Assembly (NCBI RefSeq): GCF_037975245.1
Contig: NC_092565.1
Coordinates: forward strand, 16,783,999 to 16,847,998
DNA length: 64,000 nucleotides
Direction of reading: 5' to 3'
Source of the DNA: Apostichopus japonicus
Lineage: Eukaryota > Echinodermata > Holothuroidea > Aspidochirotida > Stichopodidae
The notes under the pieces are model-generated. The model was not told the origin of the DNA, did no database searches, and worked only from the letters and a program-made list of their open reading frames with translations. Below, in pieces: positions 1-8,250 of the stretch. The translations under genes were made by a program, and so were the position numbers. Every line of letters begins with the position of its first letter. Position 1 is the stretch's first letter.

Positions 1-515
1 GCTGGTACAGTATCTCTATTAATTATTGTACTGAAGCACCCTGGCAGGCTACTGTTTAACTGTGCAACTGCTATATAACGTGAAGAAATTAAAGTGTCCT
101 CACCTGAAATTACACACAATATAATAAAACAAATAGAGTACATAGTCCTGTAGAAATGACTTCTTTAGCAGTGAAGGACAGATAGGCAGGGAGGTCCTTC
201 GAATGGATGTGTTGTGTAATCACTTATGCTGTATGGTATATATGTCGATTCAACCGGAGGTGAAATATCTTTGATTCAACACATTCTGAAGCTGTAACAC
301 AGGACAGGTACTGTGATGTTAAAAACAAAAAACACCTTCACGGAAGCTTAAAAGTGCCATCAACGCCAACAATCATAGGCCTGGCCTGGTGGCGAGTGGA
401 ATTAGGCGAGTAGATTTTTAGTCACGGTCGCAAAATAGCGAGTACTTTTAAATATATTTGTCTAGGCCTGAACACCTTCAGAACATGATTTCTCATTGTA
501 GAAATCATTAATACT
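1..515. other. no recognisable feature
   Basis: AT-rich DNA with no convincing reading frame, repeat or RNA gene on either strand. It may include the decayed upstream part of the LINE that becomes readable near 516-531, but I cannot demonstrate that. Confidence 0.5.
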
Positions 516-530
516 TTTCATAAATCTCTT

Positions 531-1706
531 TTGGCCAAGTTTAAAATTCATCAGCTGAAGGTAGATTGCTTAGTCTCTGATGCAAAATTGAATTTCGAAA
601 ATAGCATTGCCCTAAAAATTAAGGATAACCCAAAGGCCTTCTTTTCTTATGTCAGGTCAAAGCAGAAAGTTAAAGATGCAATTGTTTCTCTTAGGGCACC
701 ACATACTGATAATATGGTTACTGATAGTCAGGATCTTGTAGATCTTTTGAACAACTATTTTGTGTCGGTTTTTACAAGGGAAGATATGAGTAGTATTCCA
801 GATTTTCAGGGGGGCAGTGACAGGCCTAAACTGGATACGGTCTTATTTTCGGATGAGGTTGTCTTAAAGGAGCTGCTTCGTCTAAATGTTTTTAAAGCTT
901 CTGGACCGGATGCAATCCATCCGTATTTGTTGAAGACATTTGCACACCATTTCTGCGTTCCACTCTCATTCAAACGGATTGGGATAAGTTTCTTTCTAAA
1001 TGCTTTTTAATATTGATAAATGCAAGGTAATGCACATTGGTAGTAGTAACCAAAAGTGTACATACAATCTTAATGGTGTGGAGTTACAGGAGGTCGCTGT
1101 TGAAAGAGACCTAGGTATCTACATTGACTCATCTCTGCAACCTTCTGAACATTGTCTTGAAGCTGCTAAAAGAGGTAATAGGGTTTTAGGTATGATCAAG
1201 AGGAACTTCAGTTTTCTGAAAGAGGACATCGTAGTTAGGCTTTATAAGCAGTTGGTTAGGCCTCATCTGGAGTATGCTGTGCAGGCTTGGAACCCATATT
1301 TTGCTAAGGATAAGGAAGTACTTGAAAAGGTCCAGAGGAGGGCTACTAGGATGATTAGTTCCTTAAAGAGTGTTCCTTAGTATAGGCGGTTACAACTGTT
1401 GAATCTCACCACACTGGAGCTTAGGAGGTTACGTGGGGACTTGATTCAGGTTTTCAAGATTGTGTATGGTTTTGACAAATTATCCTTTACCGACTTTTTC
1501 ATGTTTGCTAACAGTATAGTTGTACCAGAGGTCATTGTCTTAAACTCCAAAAGTCACATAGTAGGATTAATATTCGGCATAACTTTTTTTCTAATAGCGT
1601 TGTGAATATGTGGAACGGTTTGCCTGAGAGAGTTGTACTTGCAAGTAGTGTCAATGGGTTTAAGAATGCTTTGGACAAGCACTTTAAGCATTGTAATCGG
1701 GTCTGA
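531..1706 (+). pseudogene. CR1-like non-LTR retrotransposon reverse transcriptase, broken and internally deleted
   Basis: Remnant of a LINE ORF2 protein, the enzyme that reverse-transcribes the element at its target. The first block (531 to about 960) contains NPKAFFSYVRSKQ and KASGPDAIHPYLLK, typical of the region just before and at the start of the RT domain. The next block (about 1003-1377, another frame) resumes at KCKVMHIG and runs through DLGIYID, LYKQLVRPHLEYA and LEKVQRRATRMI, the thumb and C-terminal region. The catalytic centre with the YxDD motif is missing between them, so roughly 200 or more residues were deleted near 960-1003. A TAG stop lies at 1378-1380, then LELRRLRGDLI follows in the same frame. 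Near 1515-1524 the homology shifts frame and continues through FFSNSVVNMWNGLPERVV to a natural-looking stop at 1704-1706. Assignment to the CR1 group is by recalled motif pattern, not a search. The copy is dead. Confidence 0.85.
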
Positions 1707-1807
1707 GTGTTTGTGTCTTCATTTTTTCCCCCTCTCTCTATAGGGTCCTTGATGGGGACTTAAGTGTCCCTCCTGATAGTCCTTTTTTTCTACTAAGCTA
1801 AACTATA
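1707..1807 (+). other. probable 3' untranslated end of the CR1-like LINE, with small hairpin
   Basis: Directly follows the stop of the RT remnant. A short stem-loop is visible at 1755-1770 (GGGAC pairing with GTCCC around TTAAGT). Position and hairpin fit a LINE 3' UTR, but no clear terminal tail or target duplication was found, so the boundary is uncertain. Confidence 0.4.
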
Positions 1808-1809
1808 CA

Positions 1810-2000
1810 TGGTATATGGATTTGCCATATTGAGTACAAGAATCCTATTGCTTGTGAAGTCAAATCTCCTATAGGTCACCAGAGGTCAAACTCTGAAAAA
1901 CCTTTTACATGATATCTAACGATGGAAATCGTGGATACCTCTAATACTTGGTGTGTGGATTCATAACATTGAGTACAAGACCCCTATTGTTTTTGATGGA
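1810..2000 (+). repeat. degenerate direct repeat, period about 139 bp
   Basis: The string TTGAGTACAAGA followed by CCTATTG occurs near 1830 and again near 1969, each preceded by a similar TGGATT-containing stretch and followed by T-rich then GGT-containing sequence. Only two units are readable and they are diverged. It resembles a fragment of a dispersed tandem repeat family; no function is visible. Confidence 0.45.
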
Positions 2001-2926
2001 GGTGAGTATAGCCACGTACAGTAGACTGACCTGTGTTTATCATGCCATAGTGTTGTTGTAACAGCTAGTTCTGGTTATACTAACAAGCAGAAGTGTAGTG
2101 CATTGAAGTCATCGAAACCTCAATGCATTTTGCATTCTGTAACATGAAAGGATTTGTTTGATTATACGATATATACGATCATTTCCAAGAATTCTCAAGT
2201 TGGGATTAAGAGATCCTTCCCTACATGATATATATGTTGCAACAACTTGCAATATCGAGGGACAGGCCAATGCAGTTCTCAAGTGCTCTGCCTTATCAGT
2301 CCCACCACGTACCCCCCCCCCCACCCACTTTTCACTCCTGTCTTGTGATTACAAAACTGCACTGATGCGGCCCTATATGTTGGTATTAATGGATATCAGC
2401 CGAGTATTATGATGTGAGTATGAGGGTGAAGAGCCTAATTGCTCTCCAGATTTTCACAAACACAGCAAAATTTAATTGAAAACATAAAGCAATGAGTGAG
2501 AAAAAAATCATTTTAGTAGAAATAAACATCTCTAGTTGGGGGACCAGACCGACGACGATGCATGGGGAGGGGGAGGGGGTTGGGCTACAGTCGGGACCGC
2601 ACGGATGTGGTCTGGTTGGGTATGTCTACAGACCCTCTCATCACCGCCGTAAGTATGTCAAGAAAGGCTCAGAGATGCTGCGTGAACATTTTCATTCCCT
2701 CGAAGTATTCAGGCAAAACAGCACGTACATCGTCAGTATTGTGTGATCATTTACTCCAAAAAAACAAACAATTGTTTAAACTGTCGAAGTTGAATGCACA
2801 ATGAGTCTTTATTGACATATATCATGTAGAACTCAACTGCATTGATTTACAGTGAAACCACATACAAATTCCTGTGTGGTTACATATATATACCGCACAT
2901 ATACCGCACATATATCACATACTTTG
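2001..2926. other. no gene seen; low-complexity tracts
   Basis: Holds an 11-base C run (2312-2322), a G-rich stretch near 2563-2580 and short ATACCGCACAT repeats near 2890-2910 just outside the MITE-like element. Small open frames occur on both strands but overlap each other and lack recognisable motifs, so I treat them as chance. Confidence 0.45.
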
Positions 2927-3348
2927 TATGGCAAGCCATGTGGGACAAACACCGCATAATATATCCGCGTATTAATTCGAATATATACGTGTATTAATTC
3001 GAATATACATGTGTTGTACATGTGTAAAGTTTCACTTTTTGAAGCGATCTCGCGAGCCAGCCAAAAAAATTATCGTTGGTATATGTACACAGCAAGAGCG
3101 GAAATGTTTTTTCGTGTATATTCTAATTAATCCGTGCATACATTGGATTTAATCTCCATATGTATTTTATTTAATACGTGTATATATTCGAATTAATACG
3201 TGTATATATTCGAATTAATACGTGGATATATTCCAATTAATACGCGGATATATTTAAGCCATATGATTGGCTCATAATATATACGCGTATAAATTCCAAT
3301 TAATACGCGGATATATTATGCAGTGTTTGTCCCATATGGCTTGCCATA
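2927..3348. mobile_element. MITE-like fold-back element with 56-bp terminal inverted repeats
   Basis: The left end 2927-2982 and the reverse complement of 3293-3348 match over 56 bp with about three mismatches. Both begin TATGGCAAGCCAT and include GGGACAAACAC. The outer TA on each side could be a TA target duplication, which would suggest a Tc1/mariner-derived MITE. The interior is AT-rich, with no coding capacity, and carries sub-terminal tandem repeats on the right side. The superfamily is uncertain. The element is about 422 bp, within the usual MITE size. Confidence 0.7.
3171..3258 (+). repeat. four 22-bp sub-terminal repeats in the MITE-like element
   Basis: Units of TTAATACGTGTATATATTCG plus AA start at 3171, 3193, 3215 and 3237. 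The last two change GTGT to GTGG or GCGG. Inverted versions occur near the left end (about 2968-3005). Clustered sub-terminal repeats of this kind can be transposase-binding sites; here that is inference. Confidence 0.7.
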
Positions 3349-3414
3349 ACCCTGCCCCAAAAATAATTGTCCGTCTTGATGGAACGCCAAAAGGATACAG
3401 GTCGCGTTGCTACC

Positions 3415-3640
3415 CGAAATAGAAGGTGCTATACACGTGTACTACCCTAAACTCGAGGTGCCCTAAACAGGAGGAACATTACTTTAAGAAGGAGGTGCTA
3501 GTACTGTAAGCAGGAGGTGCTACTACTTCAAACAGAAGATGCTACTACTCCTAAGCGACGATGCTTCTGTACAAGCTGGCGCTACAACTCTAAATAGACG
3601 ATGCTACTATGCTAATTACTACAGCTAGCGGCGATGCTTG
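3415..3640 (+). repeat. degenerate minisatellite, about 22-24 bp period
   Basis: A loose series based on AGGAGGTGCTACTACT followed by a CTAAAC-like stretch; variants include GAAGATGCTACTACT and GACGATGCTACTAT. Units differ in length and sequence, so this is an old, decayed array. Confidence 0.45.
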
Positions 3641-3681
3641 AATTAGTGACGAGTTTTAGTGTGTAAGTCAGAGGAACAATT

Positions 3682-3856
3682 ACTTGTGGTGCGAGACCTA
3701 TATTGTCACGTTACAACTTACAGTAATTTGTGTCACTACAATAACTAACTATAAGTACAACCTTCATCACTTGTGGTGCGAGACCTATATTGTCACGTTA
3801 CAACTTACAGTAATTTGTGTCACTACAATAACTAACTATAAGTACAACCTTCATCA
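3682..3856 (+). repeat. 87-bp tandem duplication, two near-identical copies
   Basis: The segment 3683-3769 is repeated as 3770-3856 with no difference that I can see, starting CTTGTGGTGCGAGACC and ending CTTCATCA. The near identity implies a recent duplication. The reading frame open across it (3684-3935) is a by-product, because 87 is a multiple of 3. Confidence 0.9.
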
Positions 3857-4713
3857 AGATGGTTATTTCAACTATTTGCGAAGGTTTATTTACAACATTA
3901 ACGATAAATGTGACTATTCTAACATTCAGATATAACATATTATCCGGTATTAGATATGTTAGCTCATTACTGTTTCATGATTTGTACTTGGTAGAGCACC
4001 AGGATGGGTGCATCTTCATGAGAGTCTGTAAATAACATTACTGGTGGTGATAAATGCAAACCAGTGTTGAGTAACTGATTGTACAGCTAGTACGAGTATA
4101 GAAGTATAGGGATTGTTACGATATGACATTGATTGCATGTGTTGGCTGTGAGTATTTCATGATCTGCAGACGTCCTTATGCCCCTACCCACACAGAAAAG
4201 TCATTTCACTGCCATGAGTAGTTCCTCCTATCATTCGATGAAAGAAATTCAATTCCATTAGTTTTATCCCGCTTAGTTATATAGCATTTCGAGCAATACG
4301 TACCGACGTGGAACGGGACAGTCACCACTTTACTCGTAACCTGCATTCGTAACCTGCATTCGTGTGCGTATATATTTGTTGTGAACTTGACTCCGTTACA
4401 GGATGATTTGAAGAGAAGTGGGTACTTATTCGTGGTTAAGGAGTTTCTTCAGCGAATATAGGCCTACTATTTTTAAAATTGGAAATGATGATGCCAATTG
4501 GCATTTAAAAAAAAAAAACATTTCTCCAAACAGTTCGAATTTACTTTCGAAAAATACGGCCGAAATTCCCCTTCCACTCCTTTTTGTGTCTTTTGTCAAT
4601 AACGATTGGATTAAACACATTTCCGTCATCAAATTCAACTATTACCAGACCTATACATTGGTTAATGACCGAGAAATTGGCCTTCGAAATTGGTAAGTTT
4701 TACCTAAATAATA
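3857..4713. other. no gene seen
   Basis: Contains a small 13-bp duplication TCGTAACCTGCAT (4334-4359) and a 12-base A run (4507-4518). A 92-codon frame at 4418-4696 has no recognised motif and is crossed by an overlapping frame on the other strand; I do not call it a gene. Confidence 0.4.
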
Positions 4714-4767
4714 ATGAGGAGTGACGTCAAGAAACTCCGTGCATATTCTACAAGAAGAGAAAGCACT

Positions 4768-5134
4768 TGTAAGCGAGGCCGATGTCGGTAAATGTAGAGT
4801 TCGGAAGGATACAAAAAGTACTATGTACAACACTGGAAACGTGCGTAACATATATTTAATCAAAAGTACTATCTAACACCTCGAGGCCAACTCAACCAGC
4901 CTTCTTTACCAGCGAGCAGGGGCTCGCCGACAGCTAATATGCATGGGTGAACATAAAGATTAAACTATTGTTACAAAAATAAAGGGCATCATTCCTATAT
5001 CGTCTTAGCATTTCGGATATGCAAATGAGGGATAAAGGTTAAGGGTGAGAGTTAACTTTACAATTGAATATACAGCCGTTTGTTATTTCATTAAAAATAT
5101 AGTGGGCCATCAATCTTTATTATAAGATGTTACA
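4768..5134 (-). repeat. 3' LTR (367 bp)
   Basis: Begins TGTAAGCGAGG and ends GATGTTACA on the plus strand, with terminal TGTAA/TTACA inverted repeats typical of LTRs. It carries a single copy of the 48-bp motif that is repeated in the other LTR, and lacks the U2-containing insertion, so it probably shows the ancestral LTR structure. Confidence 0.88.
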
Positions 5135-5147
5135 CTATTCTCCCCTT
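5135..5147 (-). promoter_or_regulatory. polypurine tract
   Basis: Minus-strand AAGGGGAGAATAG directly abuts the 3' LTR. In LTR retrotransposons this RNase H-resistant purine tract primes plus-strand DNA synthesis. Position and composition both fit. Confidence 0.75.
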
Positions 5148-5627
5148 GGCAAAATAAATCGTCCTTGATTTATACATTTCCCTTAAATAAATACCTTGTT
5201 TTCCTGAATGGTAATATTGCCATATTCTATTGCAACTTGACCACAAGTAACACGATACTATATATCACAAAATACACAAAAATACAAATTTTCAAGTAAT
5301 TAAGAACATCAAAACTACATACTACATATCAAAAAATACACAAAAATACAACTTCACAATTGAGAACAAGTTACTCCACTATTGCCTTACAATTACCTGA
5401 TACTTCTAAATACATAATCTCCTTATCAATTAATAATTCTGCCAATCAGGGGGTGGGACTACGATGACGATCTCTAGATGACCCTGCATCGTGATTCTGC
5501 TTTAGCTCTAGCTCCTCAAACTTTTCTGACTAGCTTATCGACAGTTTGCTGCATTAGTTCGAAATTATCTTGATGAATAGGATGCACTACTGTTTGGTTA
5601 GGCTTACTCTCATTCTTGGTAATGTCA

Positions 5628-6204
5628 GGTGATATACGTTGGAACAGACAGTTTACTCGCCTCATGCGCTCTTTCTATTCGTCCTGCATACTCCAACGAC
5701 TTTAAAAACGTAGTCGCTCCAAGCTCTTAAACTTTCTGTAAGTAGGGATCTATTCCTGCTATGAATCGTCTAAAACTTTCACCCTATTTTGCCACTTTGC
5801 CATAATTTGGGAAAGCTTCCTCAACCATTCTGGATATGTCGGCTGCATATATTTCCAGGGGTTCTCCAGTTACTCGGGAGCGCGCACCAATATACGTTCT
5901 AAAGGTGGTGATTTTCTGCATTTGCCCAAATGTCTCCTTCAAGTTGGCTTTCACTTTTTGGTAATCATTCTTAGCGTCTCTTGGCAAAGAATATCCCAGT
6001 AATTGAATGCGGTACCCCAAGTCGCGTCGGTAGAATGGTGGTTAAGTGCGATTCGTCCCAGTCTGGCGATGCCTCTACGGCCACCTCAAGCCTACGAACC
6101 CATTGACAAAAGTCGTCTTTACCGTCACCCCAGTATATTTGAGGGAGCTCAATTTTAAGTTGTGGGCTATAGGAACGGGAGTGTTTTTCGTCACTAGTCG
6201 ACAT
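5628..6204 (-). pseudogene. gag remnant of the LTR retrotransposon
   Basis: Capsid-type Gag of a Ty3/gypsy-like element, which would form the particle that packages the element's RNA. The likely start is the ATG at 6204-6202 (MSTSDEKHS). Clear Gag-like motifs follow: YWGDGKDDFCQWVRRLEVA, LTTILPTRLG, then in another frame DYQKVKANLKETFG and LEIYAADISRMVEEAFPNYG. A one-base frameshift lies near 6005-6012. A TAG stop is at 5786-5784; similarity continues in that frame (FRRFIAGIDPYLQ, LEYAGRIERAHEASKL) with further stops to about 5628. No CCHC zinc knuckle is seen. The frame is also open upstream of the ATG to 6294 with a hydrophobic stretch, probably leader read-through. The gene is inactive. 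Confidence 0.8.
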
Positions 6205-6723
6205 TGCATGTGAATGACCAAAAATTAGGAATTGCAATAATAATGGGACAACCAGCATCAAAATCAGGGCAACGTTGTCCAGTGAATAGTCCAATGAAAA
6301 ACAACAACAGCAATATATCCAATACGGAAGATTTCAGTGTTCCTCCGGTCTAAATTTAACAAGGACCTTTCTACAAACACGAAAACTCGTGTGTTAAATA
6401 ACTGTACAATAAAGTATGTTCCCGTTTCTCTGGGGAGGGGGTAACAACAATCAAGTCGTTCACGATAATGACATTCGCATTCATTTGGCTTTAATACAGA
6501 AATCGTATGCATCGTCAGGATTCCATTATAATATTATAACAGAGTTTTAGTATGTCTATGAGATGAGTTGCTAACTGCGTATATGGTGGCAATGGCCATT
6601 TTGCTTGCCCGTATGTAATAATAAAGTTACCGTGACAGTTCCTTTAAAAATCGGTGTCCTCAGGCGAGAAGATGGCAAATAAGGGTTCGAAAAGCCTCCA
6701 AAAGTAATAATAGTTAATGGAAA

Positions 6724-6737
6724 CACCGCTGCCACCA
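6724..6737 (-). promoter_or_regulatory. primer-binding site, tRNA-Leu type
   Basis: One base inside the 5' LTR, the minus strand reads TGGTGGCAGCGGTG. This is complementary to the 3' end of an animal tRNA-Leu (CACCGCTGCCA plus the added CCA), 14 matching bases from memory of that tRNA. It is where the tRNA would prime minus-strand DNA synthesis. Confidence 0.75.
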
Positions 6738-6788
6738 CTGTAAGCGAGGCCGATTACGGTAAATGTAGAGTTCGGAAGGATACAAAAA

Positions 6789-6924
6789 GTACTATGTACA
6801 ACACTGGAAACGTGCGTAACATATATTTAATCAAAAGTACTATGTACAAAACTGGAACTGTGCGTAACATATATTTAATCAAAAGTACACTATGTACAAC
6901 ACTGGAAACGTGCGCCACATATAT
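6789..6924 (-). repeat. 48-bp tandem repeats inside the 5' LTR
   Basis: Units start at 6789, 6837 and 6885, each with GTACTATGTACAACACTGG followed by CGTGCGTAACATATATTTAATC; the third has a 2-bp insertion and is interrupted after ACATATAT. The 3' LTR has one copy only. On the minus strand each unit holds an AT-rich TTAAATATATG that could act as a TATA-like element, which is speculation. Confidence 0.8.
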
Positions 6925-7116
6925 ACTTTTTAAGAAAAAGTCGCCCAGGAAAGAACCTAGGCACGAAAACCAAACTACCGAAAGACTGATCCGCCTCCAA
7001 CCCCAGTCCCCTTGCATCGGGACTGTGACTGTGTGATCATCGTCAGGTTTGCATCACCATTCCCCTCGAAAGGGAACAGATACTACACACGATCTTAGCC
7101 AAAAGGCCGAGAAGCA
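6925..7116 (-). mobile_element. U2 snRNA-headed chimeric retrosequence inserted in the LTR
   Basis: A sequence of about 190 bp interrupts the third 48-bp unit and is flanked by ACATATAT on both sides (6917-6924 and 7117-7124), as expected for a target-site duplication. Read on the minus strand, its first 42 bases match the 5' end of U2 snRNA. The remaining roughly 150 bases do not match U2 as I remember it; they end in CTTTTTCTTAAAAAGT. It may be a U2-derived SINE or a template-switch retropseudogene made by a LINE. Its near equality with full-length U2 (about 190 nt) may be coincidence. Confidence 0.6.
7074..7115 (-). pseudogene. 5' domain of U2 snRNA (truncated copy)
   Basis: The minus strand reads GCTTCTCGGCCTTTTGGCTA, then AGATC, a slightly changed linker, and GTAGTATCTGTTC. 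These are U2 stem-loop I and the branch-point recognition region (GUAGUA), the most conserved part of U2, which pairs with the intron branch site in the spliceosome. The first three bases (AUC) of mature U2 are missing. Downstream stem II, the Sm site and the 3' stem-loops are not recognisable, so this is not a working U2 gene. Confidence 0.8.
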
Positions 7117-7528
7117 ACATATATTTAATCAAAAGTACTATCTAACACCTCGTGGCCAACTCAACCAGCCTTCTTTACCAGCGAGCAAGGGCTCGCGGAC
7201 AGCTAACATGCATGGGTGAACATAAAGATTAAACTATTGTTACAAAAATAAAGGACATCATTCCTATATCGTCTTATATGCATTTCGGATATGCAAATGA
7301 GGGATAAAGGTTAAGGGTGAGAGTTAACTTTACAATTGAATGCAGTCGTTTGTTATTTCATTAAAAATACAGTGCGCCCACAATCTTTATTATGAGATGT
7401 TACACACTTTTCGCACAGCTGAGGGTGGCATACTCCTATTAGAGTCTATATCCATCCGCTCGATCAGGAAAAGTGCCAAAAAGCAGCAGGAGAACATCTT
7501 TTTTGACCTGTTATCAATCATGATCTAG

Positions 7529-7916
7529 TTTTTTTGTGGCGTGCATGTTGAAAAGCATGAATGGAAGTACATGTGGTGAGAAAGTTGGGTCAATTGAGGC
7601 AATTTTAGACCCCTTTAGGCCTCCCAGGAGCAGCGTAGGAAAATTGTTTACCACTGAGTGAAGAGGTTTATTTACAAGTGACGAAAACTTCCGGCTCGGA
7701 TAGCAAAAAAACTACATTGTCATGATAAGGAAAATTGATAGTGCCATGAAAGGCCAACTTGTCAGCTATCCGATGATGGGTAGCGTTTAGCTAGTGAAAA
7801 ATTCTATCTAGACTTAGAGACCACATTTCTTTTATGATTTAGTGTGTAAGTCAATGGGGCTTTTAATGGGCGTATGCTACCTGAGGACTGACTGTCCATC
7901 GACCAACGTGAAGCTA
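7529..7916. other. no gene seen
   Basis: About 390 bp between the split reading frame and the minisatellite. I found no coding motif, repeat or RNA gene. Confidence 0.4.
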
Positions 7917-8118
7917 TCCCAGGATTCAGATTCATCCCAGGATTCATCCCAGGATACATCACAGGATTCATCACAGGATTCATCCCAGGATTCATCACAG
8001 GATTCATCACAGGATTCATCCCAGGATTCATCCCAGGATTCATTCCAGGATTCATCACAGGATTCATCCCAGCATTCATCACAGGATTCAGATTTATCAC
8101 CAGATTCATCACTGGATT
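7917..8118 (+). repeat. 12-bp minisatellite
   Basis: About 16 units of CCCAGGATTCAT or CACAGGATTCAT with occasional changes (AGATTCAT, AGCATTCAT, AGGATACAT). Because 12 is divisible by 3 the array is open in several frames, giving Ser-Gln-Asp-Ser repeats on the plus strand and Asn-Pro-Gly-Met/Val repeats on the minus strand. I see no splice or promoter context that would make either a real protein. Confidence 0.9.
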
Positions 8119-8250
8119 GAAACGGTCACTGCACGCGTTTGTCTGATGAATCTGTATAGCGCAATATTAAGTACCGTTGTAGAACAACGAGTTTAATAAA
8201 TTATTGGTAAAAATTAATCAACTTTCTGTTAGCTTGTTTGTTTTGTACTA

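Larger units (their letters stand above)
4768..7404 (-). mobile_element. Ty3/gypsy-type LTR retrotransposon, internally deleted and non-autonomous
   Basis: A complete insertion in structure. Two direct LTRs (4768-5134 and 6739-7404) each start TGTAA and end TTACA. The insertion is flanked by the 4-bp duplication CACT (4764-4767 and 7405-7408). It reads on the minus strand: 5' LTR on the right, then a primer-binding site, leader, decayed gag, polypurine tract and 3' LTR on the left. The internal region is only about 1.6 kb, and I find no protease, reverse transcriptase, RNase H or integrase. Shared parts of the LTRs differ at roughly 15 positions over about 365 bp, so the insertion is not recent. 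The gag sequence type is what points to Ty3/gypsy; the pol order that would confirm it is absent. Confidence 0.85.
6739..7404 (-). repeat. 5' LTR (666 bp), enlarged by tandem repeats and an insertion
   Basis: Aligns with 4768-5134 at both ends but is 299 bp longer. The extra length comes from two additional copies of a 48-bp unit (6837 onward) and a 190-bp U2-like insertion (6925-7116). Start TGTAAGCGAGG and end GATGTTACA are the same as in the other LTR. Confidence 0.85.
4714..7528 (+). other. small reading frame split by the LTR retrotransposon insertion
   Basis: An ATG at 4714 opens a frame (upstream stop at 4705-4707) that runs 18 codons to the end of the CACT target site at 4767. On the far side of the element, immediately after the second CACT, the same frame continues from 7409 to a TAG at 7526-7528. 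The empty site would thus have held a continuous 57-codon frame rich in Ser, Lys and Arg, with parts such as RTAEGGILLLESISIRSIRK. I recognise no family. It could be an exon, a piece of another decayed element, or chance. Confidence 0.3.

Noticed and set aside
2109-2804. Overlapping small frames on both strands (2109-2412 and 2492-2804)
   Set aside because: No motifs, low-complexity content (C and G runs), and mutually overlapping frames; best explained as chance.
3684-3935. 83-codon frame over the 87-bp duplication
   Set aside because: It owes its length to an in-frame tandem duplication and has no recognised motif.
4418-4696. 92-codon frame
   Set aside because: Contains an A-run-encoded Lys stretch, has an overlapping frame on the other strand, and no family resemblance.
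6205-6294. Hydrophobic N-terminal extension of gag as a signal or membrane segment
   Set aside because: Upstream of the more plausible start at 6204 and within the leader; likely accidental read-through.
6264-6512. Minus-strand frame of 82 codons in the LTR element leader
   Set aside because: Lies between the primer-binding site and gag with no Gag or other motif; treated as leader sequence.
6925-7116. Functional U2 snRNA gene
   Set aside because: Only the 5' 42 bases match; stem II, the Sm site and the 3' stem-loops are not recognisable and the copy sits in a retrotransposon LTR.
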